A DNA stretch of 64,000 nt from CAYQTL01 sp964420405 (GCA_964420405.1 CAYQTL010000004.1:62001-126000); one strand, 5' to 3'. Counted from the first letter of the stretch, positions 41,700 through 51,374 are shown. Numbers and translations are program-made. Notes: generated by a model from the letters alone, not told the origin.

Positions 41700-41969
41700 T
41701 CAGTGCGAGCACTCGATCGAGAAGCGGTAGATGTCGCCGTCGCGCCTCATGTCCTTCAGGTCGACCGAGACGAGCTCCGGTGAGGCCGCGAGCCGCGACA
41801 GGAGGTTCGCGACCGCCGACGGCAGGTGGACGACCGGTCGCAGGATGCCGCTCGCGAAGGGTGCCAGACACCGGTCGGACACGGCCAGCCGGATCCGACG
41901 CCGGACGCCGAGCCGGCGGCGCCACCGCTCGGCGAGCGCGCCGGCAGGACGCGGAGGCACGGACGCCAC
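41700..41969 (-). pseudogene. Remnant of an M56 (BlaR1-type) peptidase gene
   Basis: A 90-codon frame, possibly from GTG 41969. Its first ~55 residues resemble the M56 signature region (RRRLGVRRRIRLAVSD, then APFASGILRPVVHLP). The zinc motif HExxH that normally follows is missing. Instead the end reads LLSRLAASPELVSVDLKDMR and RDGDIYRFSIECSH, which looks more like the C-terminus of a PilN-type pilus protein. It may be a fusion scar of two gene fragments. A complete gene is not possible here, because the adjacent promoter and methyltransferase gene lie just upstream. Confidence 0.35.
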
Positions 41970-42010
41970 CTCGCTGGCGCCGGGACCGGGACCGGATCGT
42001 CCGACAGTGC

Positions 42011-42016
42011 TACTTT
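42011..42016 (+). promoter_or_regulatory. -10 box TACTTT, leaderless methyltransferase gene
   Basis: TACTTT ends seven bases before ATG 42024. No Shine-Dalgarno is present. Confidence 0.55.
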
Positions 42017-42023
42017 TCGCCCG

Positions 42024-42710
42024 ATGGAGATCGGGTACGCGGAGGTGGACCGGGAGCGGACGCCGCTCGGGGAGCTGGTGCTGCGGCGGTTCCGGGCGGA
42101 GACCGGCGAGGAGGGGTTCGAGATCCTGCTCGACGGGGCGTTCCTGATGGCGACCCACGGCAGCCACAGCGAGCGGCTGATGGCGCGGCTGGCCTGGGAA
42201 CGCCTCGCGGAGGGACGACGCACCGGGCTCGCGGTGCTCGTCGGCGGGCTCGGCGCGGGCCACACCCTGCGGGCGGCGCTCGACCTGCCGGGCGTGGCGC
42301 GGGCGACGGTGGCCGAGATCGGGCGCCGGGTGCTCGAGTGGAACCGCGGCCCGCTGTCGCCGTTCAACGGCCGCGCGGTCGAGGATCCCCGCGTCGAGGT
42401 CGTGGTGGCCGACGTCCGGCGGCTGCTCGGGGACCGGCCGGGGAGGTTCGACCTGGTTCTCCTCGACGTGGACAACGGCCCCGGCTGGCTCGCGGCACCC
42501 GCCAACGCCGCCCTGTACGGGGGCGCCGGCCTGGCGGCCTGCCGCGCCTCGCTCCGGCCCGGCGGCGTGGTCGCCGTGTGGGCGCCGGCGCGCAACCCGG
42601 ACCTGGAGCGCGGTCTCGCGCGGACGTTCCCCTGGTGGGAGGCGGTCGACACCTCGCCGGAGGGCCGCATCGAGGGAGAGCCCGGCATGGTCGTCTACCT
42701 CGCCGGATGA
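42024..42710 (+). CDS. Spermidine-synthase-like SAM-dependent methyltransferase
   Basis: 228 residues. A short N-terminal beta region (ERTPLGELVLRRF, FEILLDGAFLMATHGSHSERL) precedes a Rossmann fold with VLVGGLGAGHTLRAAL (SAM loop), VAEIGRRVLEWNR, VEVVVADVRRLL and LVLLDVDNGP. The layout matches the spermidine-synthase/MnmC-like group. The catalytic aspartates of true spermidine synthases are not clearly kept, so a methyltransferase or aminopropyltransferase of unknown substrate is the safest call. Confidence 0.8.
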   Translation: MEIGYAEVDRERTPLGELVLRRFRAETGEEGFEILLDGAFLMATHGSHSERLMARLAWERLAEGRRTGLAVLVGGLGAGHTLRAALDLPGVARATVAEIGRRVLEWNRGPLSPFNGRAVEDPRVEVVVADVRRLLGDRPGRFDLVLLDVDNGPGWLAAPANAALYGGAGLAACRASLRPGGVVAVWAPARNPDLERGLARTFPWWEAVDTSPEGRIEGEPGMVVYLAG

Positions 42711-42764
42711 GGGGCTCTCGTGGCCGGACCGTCACCGCCGCGGCACCCCGCGCCGGCCCGTCTG

Positions 42765-43934
42765 TCACCGCACCGCGAGCAGTGTGCCGAGGGCCTCCAG
42801 GGTGCCGACGTAGTCGACCCGGTACACGAGGGACGCGACGCCGTCGGTGATGATGCCGTCGAAGGTGACGGCCTCGACGCTCGCGCCCGGAACGTCTTCG
42901 CTGCCGCCGCGCACGCGCCCGTCGGGACCGATCTGGAGCCGCAGCTCACCGAAGGTCGGCGACGTGCCGACGAGCTCGACCCCCCATGGCCCGAAGCTGC
43001 CGAGCAGCACGTCCTGGGGCGGGTCCGAGCCCCCGAGCACCGGCCCGCCGAGGTCGAGCTGGAGCATCGCGGCGCCGGTCGCGGGCGTCAGCGACAGGTT
43101 GAGCACCGCCGACCCGTTGCTGCCGAAGCTCTGGTTGACCCACTCCCCGACGTAGCTCCCGGCAAGACCGCCAGCTTCGAGCTGGCCGACCTCCGCCGAG
43201 GTGGCCGACAGGGTCAGCGGGTCGCCGCTGCCGGCGTCGATCCGCGAGCCCACCACCCACGCCGAGCCGTCGCGGATCTCGACATCGGCGACCACGTTGC
43301 CCGGCGTCCCTCCGACCACCTCGGTCAGCGGCAGGTACACCGCCTCCCAGGGCTCGGCGAGCAGCGACTCCGTTCCGATCACAGTGCCGAACGGCTGGCG
43401 GGCGACGACCCCGAGCTCGGCGCCGCGGGCGCCGGCGACCACGAACAGGTTCGAGCGGGCGTCCGCGCCCTGCCGCAGACCGGCGACCGTCACGGTCCGC
43501 CCGGCTGCGACCGCCCGGCCCGCCGCGAGGGCGTCGAAGCCCTGGCCGAAGGTGGTGCCTCCCAGGAGGTTGTAGATCCGGCTCGTGGCCGCGACCGGGC
43601 GCGGGGCGACGACGCGGACGGCACCGGCTCCCTCCTGCAGCCCGAAGCGCTCCAGCACCACGTCCTCGAGCACCGCGGTCGCCCCGCCGAGCAGCGTCAG
43701 CGTCCGCGTCAGCGGCACCGGGTTGGCGACGCCGCGCTCGAGCCACTGCAGCTGGACCGTCATCGTCTCGTCGCTCGGGTTGGTGACGAGCAGGTCCATC
43801 CGCCACACGGATCCGCCGGCGCCCGGGCCCCGCGCCGCGGCCGGGATCACCAGCTCGGTGGCGAGCTCCGCCGCGCCCGCGAGAGATGCCACACCGCACA
43901 GGACGAGGACTGCCGCGAGCCGCGATGAGCGCAT
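42765..43934 (-). CDS. Secreted hypothetical beta-sandwich protein
   Basis: 389 residues with a signal peptide (1-21). The body is rich in short beta strands. Residues ~22-140 look like an immunoglobulin-type domain (SVWRMDLLVTNPSDETMTVQ, LLGGATAVLEDVVLERFGL), a pattern frequent in secreted proteins of this lineage. The C-terminal ~130 residues form a lipocalin- or calycin-like strand pattern (SYVGEWVNQSFGSNGSAVL, AVTFDGIITDG). No catalytic motif is seen. Start ATG 43934 follows GGAGG. Function unknown; probably a surface or periplasmic binding protein. Confidence 0.75.
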   Translation of the reverse strand: MRSSRLAAVLVLCGVASLAGAAELATELVIPAAARGPGAGGSVWRMDLLVTNPSDETMTVQLQWLERGVANPVPLTRTLTLLGGATAVLEDVVLERFGLQEGAGAVRVVAPRPVAATSRIYNLLGGTTFGQGFDALAAGRAVAAGRTVTVAGLRQGADARSNLFVVAGARGAELGVVARQPFGTVIGTESLLAEPWEAVYLPLTEVVGGTPGNVVADVEIRDGSAWVVGSRIDAGSGDPLTLSATSAEVGQLEAGGLAGSYVGEWVNQSFGSNGSAVLNLSLTPATGAAMLQLDLGGPVLGGSDPPQDVLLGSFGPWGVELVGTSPTFGELRLQIGPDGRVRGGSEDVPGASVEAVTFDGIITDGVASLVYRVDYVGTLEALGTLLAVR

Positions 43935-44346
43935 CCGGACCTCCAGTCGGCGGCGGTCGCCGCCGCCCCCGATGATACTCGCCCGGTCACGTCGCCGGGA
44001 CGGCGCCGGCCGCGCGGGTGATCCCCGTCACCAGGACGGCGGGCGAGTCTCCGTCGGACCCCCTTCGGACCCGAGTGACCGCCGCCGGACGGTTCGCACC
44101 CCGCTCCGGGCTGCGGCTCGAGCCGTCGCCGGCGATCGGGGATCGCACCCCGTTGCGCCGGCCGCCCTGCGGCACAGATGCCGGCCGGCCCTCCGTGGCT
44201 GCGGACGCGATGTCCTCCGTGGGTGTCGCGGGGTGTCACTTCGGGAGGCCGATTCGGCACGCCGACCGGTCCGCGGGTCCCGCGGTATCCTGGAGATGGA
44301 CCTGCAACCGGGCGCAGTCGGCCGGGGTCGCGCGGCGCGATGGTAA
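43935..44346. other. Intergenic region, no supported gene
   Basis: About 410 bases with arginine/proline-rich frames in all directions and no convincing start. Two GGTGTC direct repeats, ten bases apart, lie at 44222 and 44232, upstream of the sigma-54 promoter at 44347. Confidence 0.4.
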
Positions 44347-44362
44347 CGGCACGTCTGTTGCA
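44347..44362 (+). promoter_or_regulatory. Sigma-54 promoter for the small orphan protein gene
   Basis: CGGCACGTCTGTTGCA matches TGGCACGNNNNTTGCW at all but the first position, with GG 44348-44349 and GC 44360-44361. The start point would be near 44373, giving a 55-base leader to ATG 44428. Confidence 0.65.
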
Positions 44363-44427
44363 CCGTTATGCTGGTATGCGGGTGTGACTCCGGCGGTGGC
44401 CGACTGCGCCGGACAGCGGGGCGAGGC

Positions 44428-44640
44428 ATGGAGACGCCGACGACAACGCGGAGCTCGGGCAGCGCCGGAGAGGTGGCGCCGCGCGTGGTGATCTTCGAGG
44501 AGAACACCGGCGCCCGGGTGGAGGTGCTCGAGCTTCCCTCGACCACGCACCTCGGCGCGGTGTTCCACCACAGCGGCCACACCTGGAGAATCACCGCCAC
44601 GAGGTCCCACTCCCGGGTCCTGTTCGCAGAGCCGACCTGA
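44428..44640 (+). CDS. Small conserved protein, paralogue of the one at 21179-21364
   Basis: 70 residues. ATG 44428 follows GGGGCGAGGC. After a Ser/Thr-rich start it aligns with the 61-residue protein on the other strand at 21 kb: RVVIFEENTGARVEVLELP, GAVFHHSGHTWRIT and HSRVLFAEP match the other's RVVIL, VELP, GTVF, GxxWEIT and TRVLMARP. Conserved Gly, Trp, Arg and Pro positions suggest a small folded domain. It has a near-perfect sigma-54 promoter, so it is probably induced by a specific signal. Function unknown. Confidence 0.75.
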   Translation: METPTTTRSSGSAGEVAPRVVIFEENTGARVEVLELPSTTHLGAVFHHSGHTWRITATRSHSRVLFAEPT

Positions 44641-44776
44641 CGGTCCCGGAGGTGGTGCGGCGGCGCCCGGCGGTCACCTGAAGCGCCGCACGCCTGAACC
44701 TCGGCACACGATCGTCGTATAGGCGTTGGAAGCGACCGCGCGGCCGATCGGTTCGCCATGTATGCCGGGAGATCAG

Positions 44777-45481
44777 ATGATGCTGAGTCTCAGAAACATC
44801 CACAAGTCCTACGGCGGCGACACCACCCGGCTGCACGTGCTCAAGGGAATCGACCTCGAGATCGGGGCCGGCGAGATGGTCGCCATCATGGGGCACTCCG
44901 GCTCGGGGAAGTCGACGCTGCTGAACGTGCTCGGGATCCTGGACCGCTACGACGACGGGGAGTACCGCCTGGACGACCTCCTGATCCGCGGCCTGACGGA
45001 GCGCCAAGCAGCCAGGGTCCGCAACGCCATGCTCGGCTTCGTGTTCCAGTCGTTCAACCTGATCCCCTTCAAGAACGCGGTCGAGAACGTGGCGCTGCCA
45101 CTGTACTACCGCGGCGTCGGCCGGCGGCGGCGCAACCGCATCGCGCTCGAGTACCTGGAACGGGTCGGTCTCGCGCCCTGGGCCGCCCACCTGCCGTCCC
45201 AGCTGTCGGGTGGCCAGCAGCAGCGGGTCGCCATCGCCCGCGCCCTGATCACCGAGCCGAAGGTGATTCTCGCGGACGAGCCGACCGGCGCACTGGACTC
45301 GACCACGTCCTACGAGGTCATGCGGCTGCTCGGCTCCATCAACGGGGACGGCACGACGGTGGTGATCGTCACCCACGAGGATGACATCGCCCACCTGTGC
45401 CGGAGGATCATCCGACTCGACGACGGCGTCATCGCGGGAGACCACCGGGTCGTGCCCGCGGCGGCCGCCGCCACCGCCTGA
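44777..45481 (+). CDS. MacB/LolD-type ABC transporter ATPase (second locus)
   Basis: 234 residues. Walker A is GHSGSGKST, the Q-loop is FVFQSFNLIPF, the signature is LSGGQQQRVAIAR, Walker B is VILADEPTGALD, and the H-loop is VTHEDD. Start ATG 44777 (followed at once by a second ATG) has GGGAG upstream. First gene of a five-gene operon: ATPase, two permeases, adaptor, lipoprotein. It is more divergent from the ATPase at 36838 than a recent duplicate would be. Confidence 0.94.
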   Translation: MMLSLRNIHKSYGGDTTRLHVLKGIDLEIGAGEMVAIMGHSGSGKSTLLNVLGILDRYDDGEYRLDDLLIRGLTERQAARVRNAMLGFVFQSFNLIPFKNAVENVALPLYYRGVGRRRRNRIALEYLERVGLAPWAAHLPSQLSGGQQQRVAIARALITEPKVILADEPTGALDSTTSYEVMRLLGSINGDGTTVVIVTHEDDIAHLCRRIIRLDDGVIAGDHRVVPAAAAATA

Positions 45482-45488
45482 GGGACCC

Positions 45489-46721
<1,233 letters not shown>

Positions 46722-46727
46722 GCGCTG

Positions 46728-47987
46728 ATGCTCGACCTCGACCACTGGAACGAGATCTGGGTCTCGCTGGCGCGCAACAAGGTGCGCACCGCGCTGACCG
46801 CGTTCGGCGTGTTCTGGGGCCTGTTCATGCTGATGGCGATGCTGGGCTCCGGCAACGGGCTGTCCAACGGCGCCGAGGCGGGCTTCGCCGGCACCGCCAC
46901 CAACAGCTTCTTCATGTGGGGCCGTCGGACCACCGAGCCGTACCGAGGTCTTCCCGCCGGCCGGCCGATCGAGATGACCAACGCGGACTACCGGGCGCTG
47001 CTCGACCGGCTGCCGGAGGCCGAGACCATCGCACCCCGCAACCAGCTCGGCGGCTACCGCGACGGCACCCCGGTCGTCCGCGGCGCCAACACCGGGGCGT
47101 TCTCGATCATGGGGGACTACCCGGCGATCCGGGGCATCCAGTCTCTCACGATCCTCGACGGCCGGTTCCTCAACCCGTTCGACCTGTCCGAGCGCCGCAA
47201 GGTCGCGGTGATCGGCACCCGGGTGCGGGAGGTGCTGTTCGAGGCCGGCGAGGACCCGGTCGGGGAGAGCATCGAGATCAACGGCGTCTACTTCCGGGTC
47301 ATCGGGGTGTTCGGCTCCCACCAGACCGGCGAGCGGGCGGAGCAGGACACCCAGACGATCTACGTTCCCTTCACCACCTTCCAGCAGGCGTTCAACTTCG
47401 GCGACCGGATCGGCTGGTTCGCGATCACCTCGCGGCCGGGCACCCCCGCCTCGGTGGTCGAGGAGAAGGCCCTGACGATCCTCAGGAGCCGCCACAAGGT
47501 TGCGCCGTGGGACGAGCGCGCCTTCGGGCACTGGAACATGGAGGAGGAGTTCAACCGCATCCGCGGGGTGCTCACCGGCATCCACACCCTGGTGTGGATC
47601 GTCGGTGTCGGGACCCTCGCCGCCGGCGTCATCGGGGTGTCCAACATCATGCTGATCATCGTCCGCGAGCGCACCAGGGAGATCGGCGTCCGGCGGGCGA
47701 TCGGGGCCACGCCGGTCGCGATCACCGGCCAGATCGTGCTGGAGGCGGTGCTGCTGACCGGGGCCGCCGGCGCCCTCGGGCTCATGCTCGGGGTCGGCCT
47801 GCTGGAGGCCGTCAACACGATGCTGCAGGCGGGCCCCGGCAGCCCCATGTTCCGGCGCCCCGGGGTCGAGCTCGGCACCGCCCTGTACGCCCTCGGGATC
47901 CTGGTCGTCGCCGGCGTGCTCGCCGGCCTCATGCCGGCGTGGCGGGCGCTCCAGATCCAGCCCGTCGAGGCCCTCCGCGCGGAGTGA
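46728..47987 (+). CDS. MacB-type ABC transporter permease (second locus, second subunit)
   Basis: 419 residues, six bases after the previous gene. It shares with its neighbour the block FDLSERRKVAVIGTRVREVL and the helix VGVSNIMLIIVRERTREIGV. The end is MPAWRALQIQPVEALRAE. Same topology: one helix, a periplasmic domain, three helices. A heterodimeric exporter is expected. A CCCGAT/CCCGTT array sits in the 103-base gap before the adaptor gene. Confidence 0.92.
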   Translation: MLDLDHWNEIWVSLARNKVRTALTAFGVFWGLFMLMAMLGSGNGLSNGAEAGFAGTATNSFFMWGRRTTEPYRGLPAGRPIEMTNADYRALLDRLPEAETIAPRNQLGGYRDGTPVVRGANTGAFSIMGDYPAIRGIQSLTILDGRFLNPFDLSERRKVAVIGTRVREVLFEAGEDPVGESIEINGVYFRVIGVFGSHQTGERAEQDTQTIYVPFTTFQQAFNFGDRIGWFAITSRPGTPASVVEEKALTILRSRHKVAPWDERAFGHWNMEEEFNRIRGVLTGIHTLVWIVGVGTLAAGVIGVSNIMLIIVRERTREIGVRRAIGATPVAITGQIVLEAVLLTGAAGALGLMLGVGLLEAVNTMLQAGPGSPMFRRPGVELGTALYALGILVVAGVLAGLMPAWRALQIQPVEALRAE

Positions 47988-48000
47988 GCATGCTCCGCAT

Positions 48001-48029
48001 CCGATCCCGATCCCGTTCCCGTTCCCGAC
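48001..48029. repeat. CCCGAT/CCCGTT hexamer array, copy 5 (single arm, inside an operon)
   Basis: Four to five units lie between the second permease and adaptor genes of one operon. This shows that the array does not simply mark transcript ends. Confidence 0.65.
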
Positions 48030-48090
48030 GGGTCCGCCCGCGCGGTCCGGAACCCCTCCACGACGACACCGACCACGAGGACCACCTGAC

Positions 48091-49194
48091 ATGCTCAAGA
48101 AGATCTTCGGCACGCTGCTCGCGCTCATCCTGCTCGCCGCCTTCGCCGGCACCCTGTGGCTGCTGTACCGCAAGTCCCAGGAGCCGCCGGTCACCTTCGA
48201 GACGCGCCAGCCGTTCGTCGCCGACATCATCAAGAAGACTGTCGCCACCGGCTCCGTGGTCCCCCGCCAGGAGGTCGACGTCAAGCCCCAGGTGTCGGGC
48301 ATCATCGAGGAGATCTTCGTCGAGCCGGGCCAGGAGGTGGCACGGGACGACCTCATCGCGCGGGTCCGGATCGTGCCCGACATCGGCAGCCTCGCGGCGG
48401 CCGAGAACCGGCTCGAGGTGGCCCGCATCAACGCCGAGAACGCGCGGCTCGAGTACCAGCGCAACCGGGAGCTCTTCGAGCAGGGGTTGACGGCGGAGTC
48501 CGACTTCCTCCGCTTCGACCTCGCGCTGAAGAACGCCGAGCAGGAGATCGAGGCCGCCGAGGACAACCTGGCCGTCATCCGCGAGGGTGCCCGCCGGCGC
48601 TCCGGCGACCCGTCGGCCACCAACACCCTGGTCCGCGCCACCACCGCAGGCATGGTGCTCGAGGTGCCGGTCGAGCTCGGCGACTCGGTGATCGAGACCA
48701 ACACCTTCAACGACGGCACGACCATCGCCACCATCGCAGACATGGACGAGATGGTGTTCGAGGGCACGGTCGACGAGTCGGAGGTCGGCAAGCTGCGCGA
48801 GGGGATGGGCCTGCTGCTGACCATCGGCGCCGTCGAGCAGGAGCGGTTCGAGGCGGTGCTCGAGTACATCTCGCCGAAAGGCGTCGAGGAGGAGGGGGCG
48901 ATCCAGTTCGAGATCCGCGCTGCCCTCGCCCTCGAGGACCGCGCCACCTTCATCCGCGCCAACTACAGCGCCACCGCTGACATCGTGCTCGACCGCCGCG
49001 ACGCGGTGCTGGCGGTGCAGGAGAGCTGGCTGCTGTTCGACGAGGGCGAGCCCTACGTCGAGGTCGAGACCGCGCCCCAGCAGTTCGAGCGGCGGGACGT
49101 GGTGCTCGGCCTGTCCGACGGGATCGTGATCGAGGTCGTCGACGGCCTGGATGCGACGGACCGGGTCAAGGACCCGAACTCGGCGGCCGCATGA
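48091..49194 (+). CDS. HlyD/MacA-type adaptor (second locus)
   Basis: 367 residues. An N-terminal membrane anchor (LKKIFGTLLALILLAAFAGT) is followed by the lipoyl half-motif VPRQEVDVKPQVSGIIEEIF, a helical hairpin (about 105-175: LEVARINAENARLEYQRNRE), the second half, and beta-barrel and membrane-proximal domains with DMDEMVFEGTVDESEVGKL. It couples the permease pair to an outer-membrane channel. The stop overlaps the ATG of the lipoprotein gene (ATGA). Confidence 0.92.
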   Translation: MLKKIFGTLLALILLAAFAGTLWLLYRKSQEPPVTFETRQPFVADIIKKTVATGSVVPRQEVDVKPQVSGIIEEIFVEPGQEVARDDLIARVRIVPDIGSLAAAENRLEVARINAENARLEYQRNRELFEQGLTAESDFLRFDLALKNAEQEIEAAEDNLAVIREGARRRSGDPSATNTLVRATTAGMVLEVPVELGDSVIETNTFNDGTTIATIADMDEMVFEGTVDESEVGKLREGMGLLLTIGAVEQERFEAVLEYISPKGVEEEGAIQFEIRAALALEDRATFIRANYSATADIVLDRRDAVLAVQESWLLFDEGEPYVEVETAPQQFERRDVVLGLSDGIVIEVVDGLDATDRVKDPNSAAA

Positions 49195-49610
49195 TCTGCG
49201 CCGCGCGCCTCGCCGCGTTCCTCCTCGTCCCCGCCGCGCTGGCGACCGGCTGCCAGACCGGCCTGTACGGCGGCACCTCCGAGTGGTCGCGGACCTACCT
49301 CCAGACCGAGGAGCGGGTCTGGCAGGCGCTGCTCGACACCCTCGCCGAGGAGGGCTTCCACCTCGACGACCTCGACCGGGAGACCGGCCGGGTGCGCGCG
49401 ACGGGCGGCCATCCCGACGCGTACCGCGAGGCGCTGCTCGACGTGCGGCTGCGGCCGGTCTCCGAAGGCCTCCGGGTCGACGTGGAAGGCCGCATGGGGC
49501 TCGACCCGGGCGCCGAGCTGTACCGCCTCGACCGCCTGATCGAGGCGATCCTCACCGCCCTCGACGAGAAGATCCTCGGCCGCCCCACCACCTCCGCCGG
49601 CCCACGCTGA
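49191..49610 (+). CDS. Small lipoprotein, last gene of the second exporter operon
   Basis: 139 residues. A lipoprotein signal ends LATGC (Cys21). The mature part has alpha/beta character (EERVWQALLDTLAEEGFHLD, RVRATGGHPDAYREALLDVR), resembling small DUF-type lipoproteins of the BamC/DUF3568 kind; this is inference only. Overlap with the adaptor gene stop shows translational coupling, so it may be an accessory or cargo of the exporter. Confidence 0.78.
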   Translation: MICAARLAAFLLVPAALATGCQTGLYGGTSEWSRTYLQTEERVWQALLDTLAEEGFHLDDLDRETGRVRATGGHPDAYREALLDVRLRPVSEGLRVDVEGRMGLDPGAELYRLDRLIEAILTALDEKILGRPTTSAGPR

Positions 49611-49648
49611 CGCCGCTGACGCCATCAGGTGACGGACGGCTCACTCGA

Positions 49649-49930
49649 CCCCGATCCCGTTCCCGATCCCGATCCCGACGCACGGTCTCGAGAGGTCGGA
49701 ACACGGCATCCGCAGGGGGCGGAGGCACGCAGAGGCGAGGCAGTTGCGGGCGTTGGAGCCCTCTCACCGCCTCGTATCGGCCGATCCCCCGAGGACCGGC
49801 TCCTCTCGCCGCGAAAGGCGGACGAGAGGCTGCCGGACGAGGCCGCCCTGCTTCCCCTGCGTCCTCTGTGCCTTCGACTTCCGTCTCGCCCCGGTCATGA
49901 ACCCCATCGTCGGGATCGGTCGGATCGTGA
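49649..49930. repeat. Composite hexamer-bounded element, copy 6 (about 280 bases)
   Basis: The left hexamer arm is 49649-49679 and a weaker right arm is 49908-49930 (GGGATCGG). Inside are GGAGGCACGCAGAGGCGAGG (49721-49740) and an inverted counterpart (GTCCTCTGTGCCTTCGAC, 49861-49878). The same nested layout is seen at 56059-56340 and 59901-60196. No gene is supported in 49611-49948, the convergent gap between the lipoprotein and tyrA genes. Confidence 0.65.
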
Positions 49931-49948
49931 CCTCCGGTCCGTGCGTCG

Positions 49949-51064
49949 TCACAGCTCGCGGTGGAGCTCCGCGAGGCGCTGACGGCACTCGACCATCATC
50001 GCCTCGAAGCCGTCGCTGTCGCCGGCCTCGACCGCCGCGGCCCACCGGCCGACGGCGTCGGCGAGATGCCGCGCCCGACCGCCGACGTCACCCGCGAGAC
50101 GCTGGATCTCGAAGTACAGCGCCGGGTTCTCCCACGCCACCTGGCGTGTGGTGTGCAGCTGCCGGCCGAAGGTGACGCTGGCCACGTCGGCGAGCTCCTC
50201 GGAGCCGATGCCGCTGCGGGCGACCGCGAGCCCGAACGCCAGGTTCAGCAGGTGTGTCATCCCCAGCACCACCCCCATCCGCCGGTCGTGCTCGGCGACG
50301 GACATCTCCACGAGGCGCGCACTGGTGCCGGCGAACAGGCCACGCACCAGCGCCACGTCGTCCGCCGAGCCGTCGCTGCAGAAGACGATCGAGCGCCCCT
50401 CGAGCATCCGCACATCGGGCCCGAACATCGGATGGAACGACACCACCCGCACGCCGGCCGCCCGGGCGGCTTCGAGGTCGCCCGCGAGGTGCGCCTTGAT
50501 GCTCGCCATCTCGGCCACGACGCCCCGCGGGCGGAGCTCGACCAGCTCCGCGAGGACCCCGGCACAGGCCGACATCGGCACCGCCAGCACCACCAGGTCG
50601 GCGTCCGCGACCTCGGCGAGCTCGCCGACCTCCGGAAACGACGTCTCACCGTCACCGGGGTCCAGCACCCGCACCCGGTGCCCCTGGCCGGCGAGGTACC
50701 GCGTGATCCACCGGCCCATGCCGCCCTTGCCGCCGGCGACCACCACGTCGAGAGCGTCGCCCGACCAGCGCACCTCCTGTTGCACCGCCTGCTCCTCGAC
50801 CGCCTTCTCGATCAGGAGTCGCGCCAGGTCGCGGCCGAGGCGGTCGTCGAGGCCGAGCAGGCGGCTGGCATCCTCGAATCGGCGGTAGACCGCGGTCTCG
50901 ACCTCGAAGTCGCGCAGCGGCACGCCGAGCCCGCTCTTCAGCTTCCCGATCTGGCGCGCCAGCTCGAGCCGCTCGCACACCAGGTGCAGGATGCGGCGGT
51001 CGAGGGCCTCGATGTCCCGGCGGTGCTGCTCGAGCAGCTCGCGGCTGGGCGGTGCGTCCGTCAT
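49949..51064 (-). CDS. tyrA: Bifunctional chorismate mutase / prephenate dehydrogenase (T-protein)
   Basis: 371 residues. Chorismate mutase (AroQ type) fills 1-95 with the RRDIEALDRRILHLVCERLE helix and RQIGKLKSGLG. The NAD-dependent prephenate dehydrogenase follows: VVVAGGKGGMGRWITRYL (nucleotide loop), ADLVVLAVPMSA, EMASIKAHL, VSFHPMFGPD and the C-terminal helical domain with GMTHLLNLAFG. It makes 4-hydroxyphenylpyruvate for tyrosine. Start ATG 51064 follows GGGAGGAA. Upstream on the same strand are a stem-loop and a possible 20-residue leader peptide with Trp, Tyr and Phe, which could mean attenuation. Confidence 0.95.
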   Translation of the reverse strand: MTDAPPSRELLEQHRRDIEALDRRILHLVCERLELARQIGKLKSGLGVPLRDFEVETAVYRRFEDASRLLGLDDRLGRDLARLLIEKAVEEQAVQQEVRWSGDALDVVVAGGKGGMGRWITRYLAGQGHRVRVLDPGDGETSFPEVGELAEVADADLVVLAVPMSACAGVLAELVELRPRGVVAEMASIKAHLAGDLEAARAAGVRVVSFHPMFGPDVRMLEGRSIVFCSDGSADDVALVRGLFAGTSARLVEMSVAEHDRRMGVVLGMTHLLNLAFGLAVARSGIGSEELADVASVTFGRQLHTTRQVAWENPALYFEIQRLAGDVGGRARHLADAVGRWAAAVEAGDSDGFEAMMVECRQRLAELHREL

Positions 51065-51102
51065 CGGTTCCTCCCGAGGGGCGGCCGACGACGGTGGAGG
51101 GT

Positions 51103-51120
51103 CCCGCCGTCGCCGGCGGG
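51103..51120 (-). promoter_or_regulatory. Stem-loop between leader peptide and tyrA
   Basis: CCCGCC and GGCGGG pair across a six-base loop on the tyrA strand, with further pairing possible after a bulge. No T-run follows, so a transcription terminator is uncertain. Confidence 0.4.
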
Positions 51121-51135
51121 CCCGTCGCGCTCAGC

Positions 51136-51198
51136 TCACGCGCACGCCCGCCGGCCGAAGGTCAGCCGATAGTGGATCCAGGCGATCGCGGAGCTCAT
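51136..51198 (-). CDS. Possible aromatic leader peptide of tyrA
   Basis: A 20-codon frame, MSSAIAWIHYRLTFGRRACA, with one Trp, one Tyr and one Phe in an eight-residue stretch. Its ATG lies six bases after TACGAT (plus-strand atcgta, 51205-51210), the leaderless promoter pattern seen elsewhere here. It ends 71 bases before tyrA with a stem-loop between. The aromatic residues would fit ribosome-stalling control of a tyrosine gene, but there is no run of tyrosines and the frame could be a gene remnant. Confidence 0.4.
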   Translation of the reverse strand: MSSAIAWIHYRLTFGRRACA

Positions 51199-51225
51199 GA
51201 GCTCATCGTACCGCACTTCCTCCCT

Positions 51226-51250
51226 CGTCCGTTTCCGCGTCCGTGTCCGA
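51226..51250. repeat. Short array of GGACGC-type hexamers (reverse orientation)
   Basis: TCCGTTTCCGCGTCCGTGTCCG, read on the other strand, is a GGACAC/GGACGC/GGAAAC run. It lies in the 310-base gap 51065-51374 between tyrA and the VapC gene. Confidence 0.45.
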
Positions 51251-51374
51251 GCCCGAGCAGCGAGGGGATCAGCGGCAGGGGCAGATGGCGGCGACGGAGA
51301 TCAGCGGCGGTGGGCAGACTCATCGACGGCATCGCCGGGGCTGCACGGCAGGAGGTGCGTGCTGGAGATCGAGG

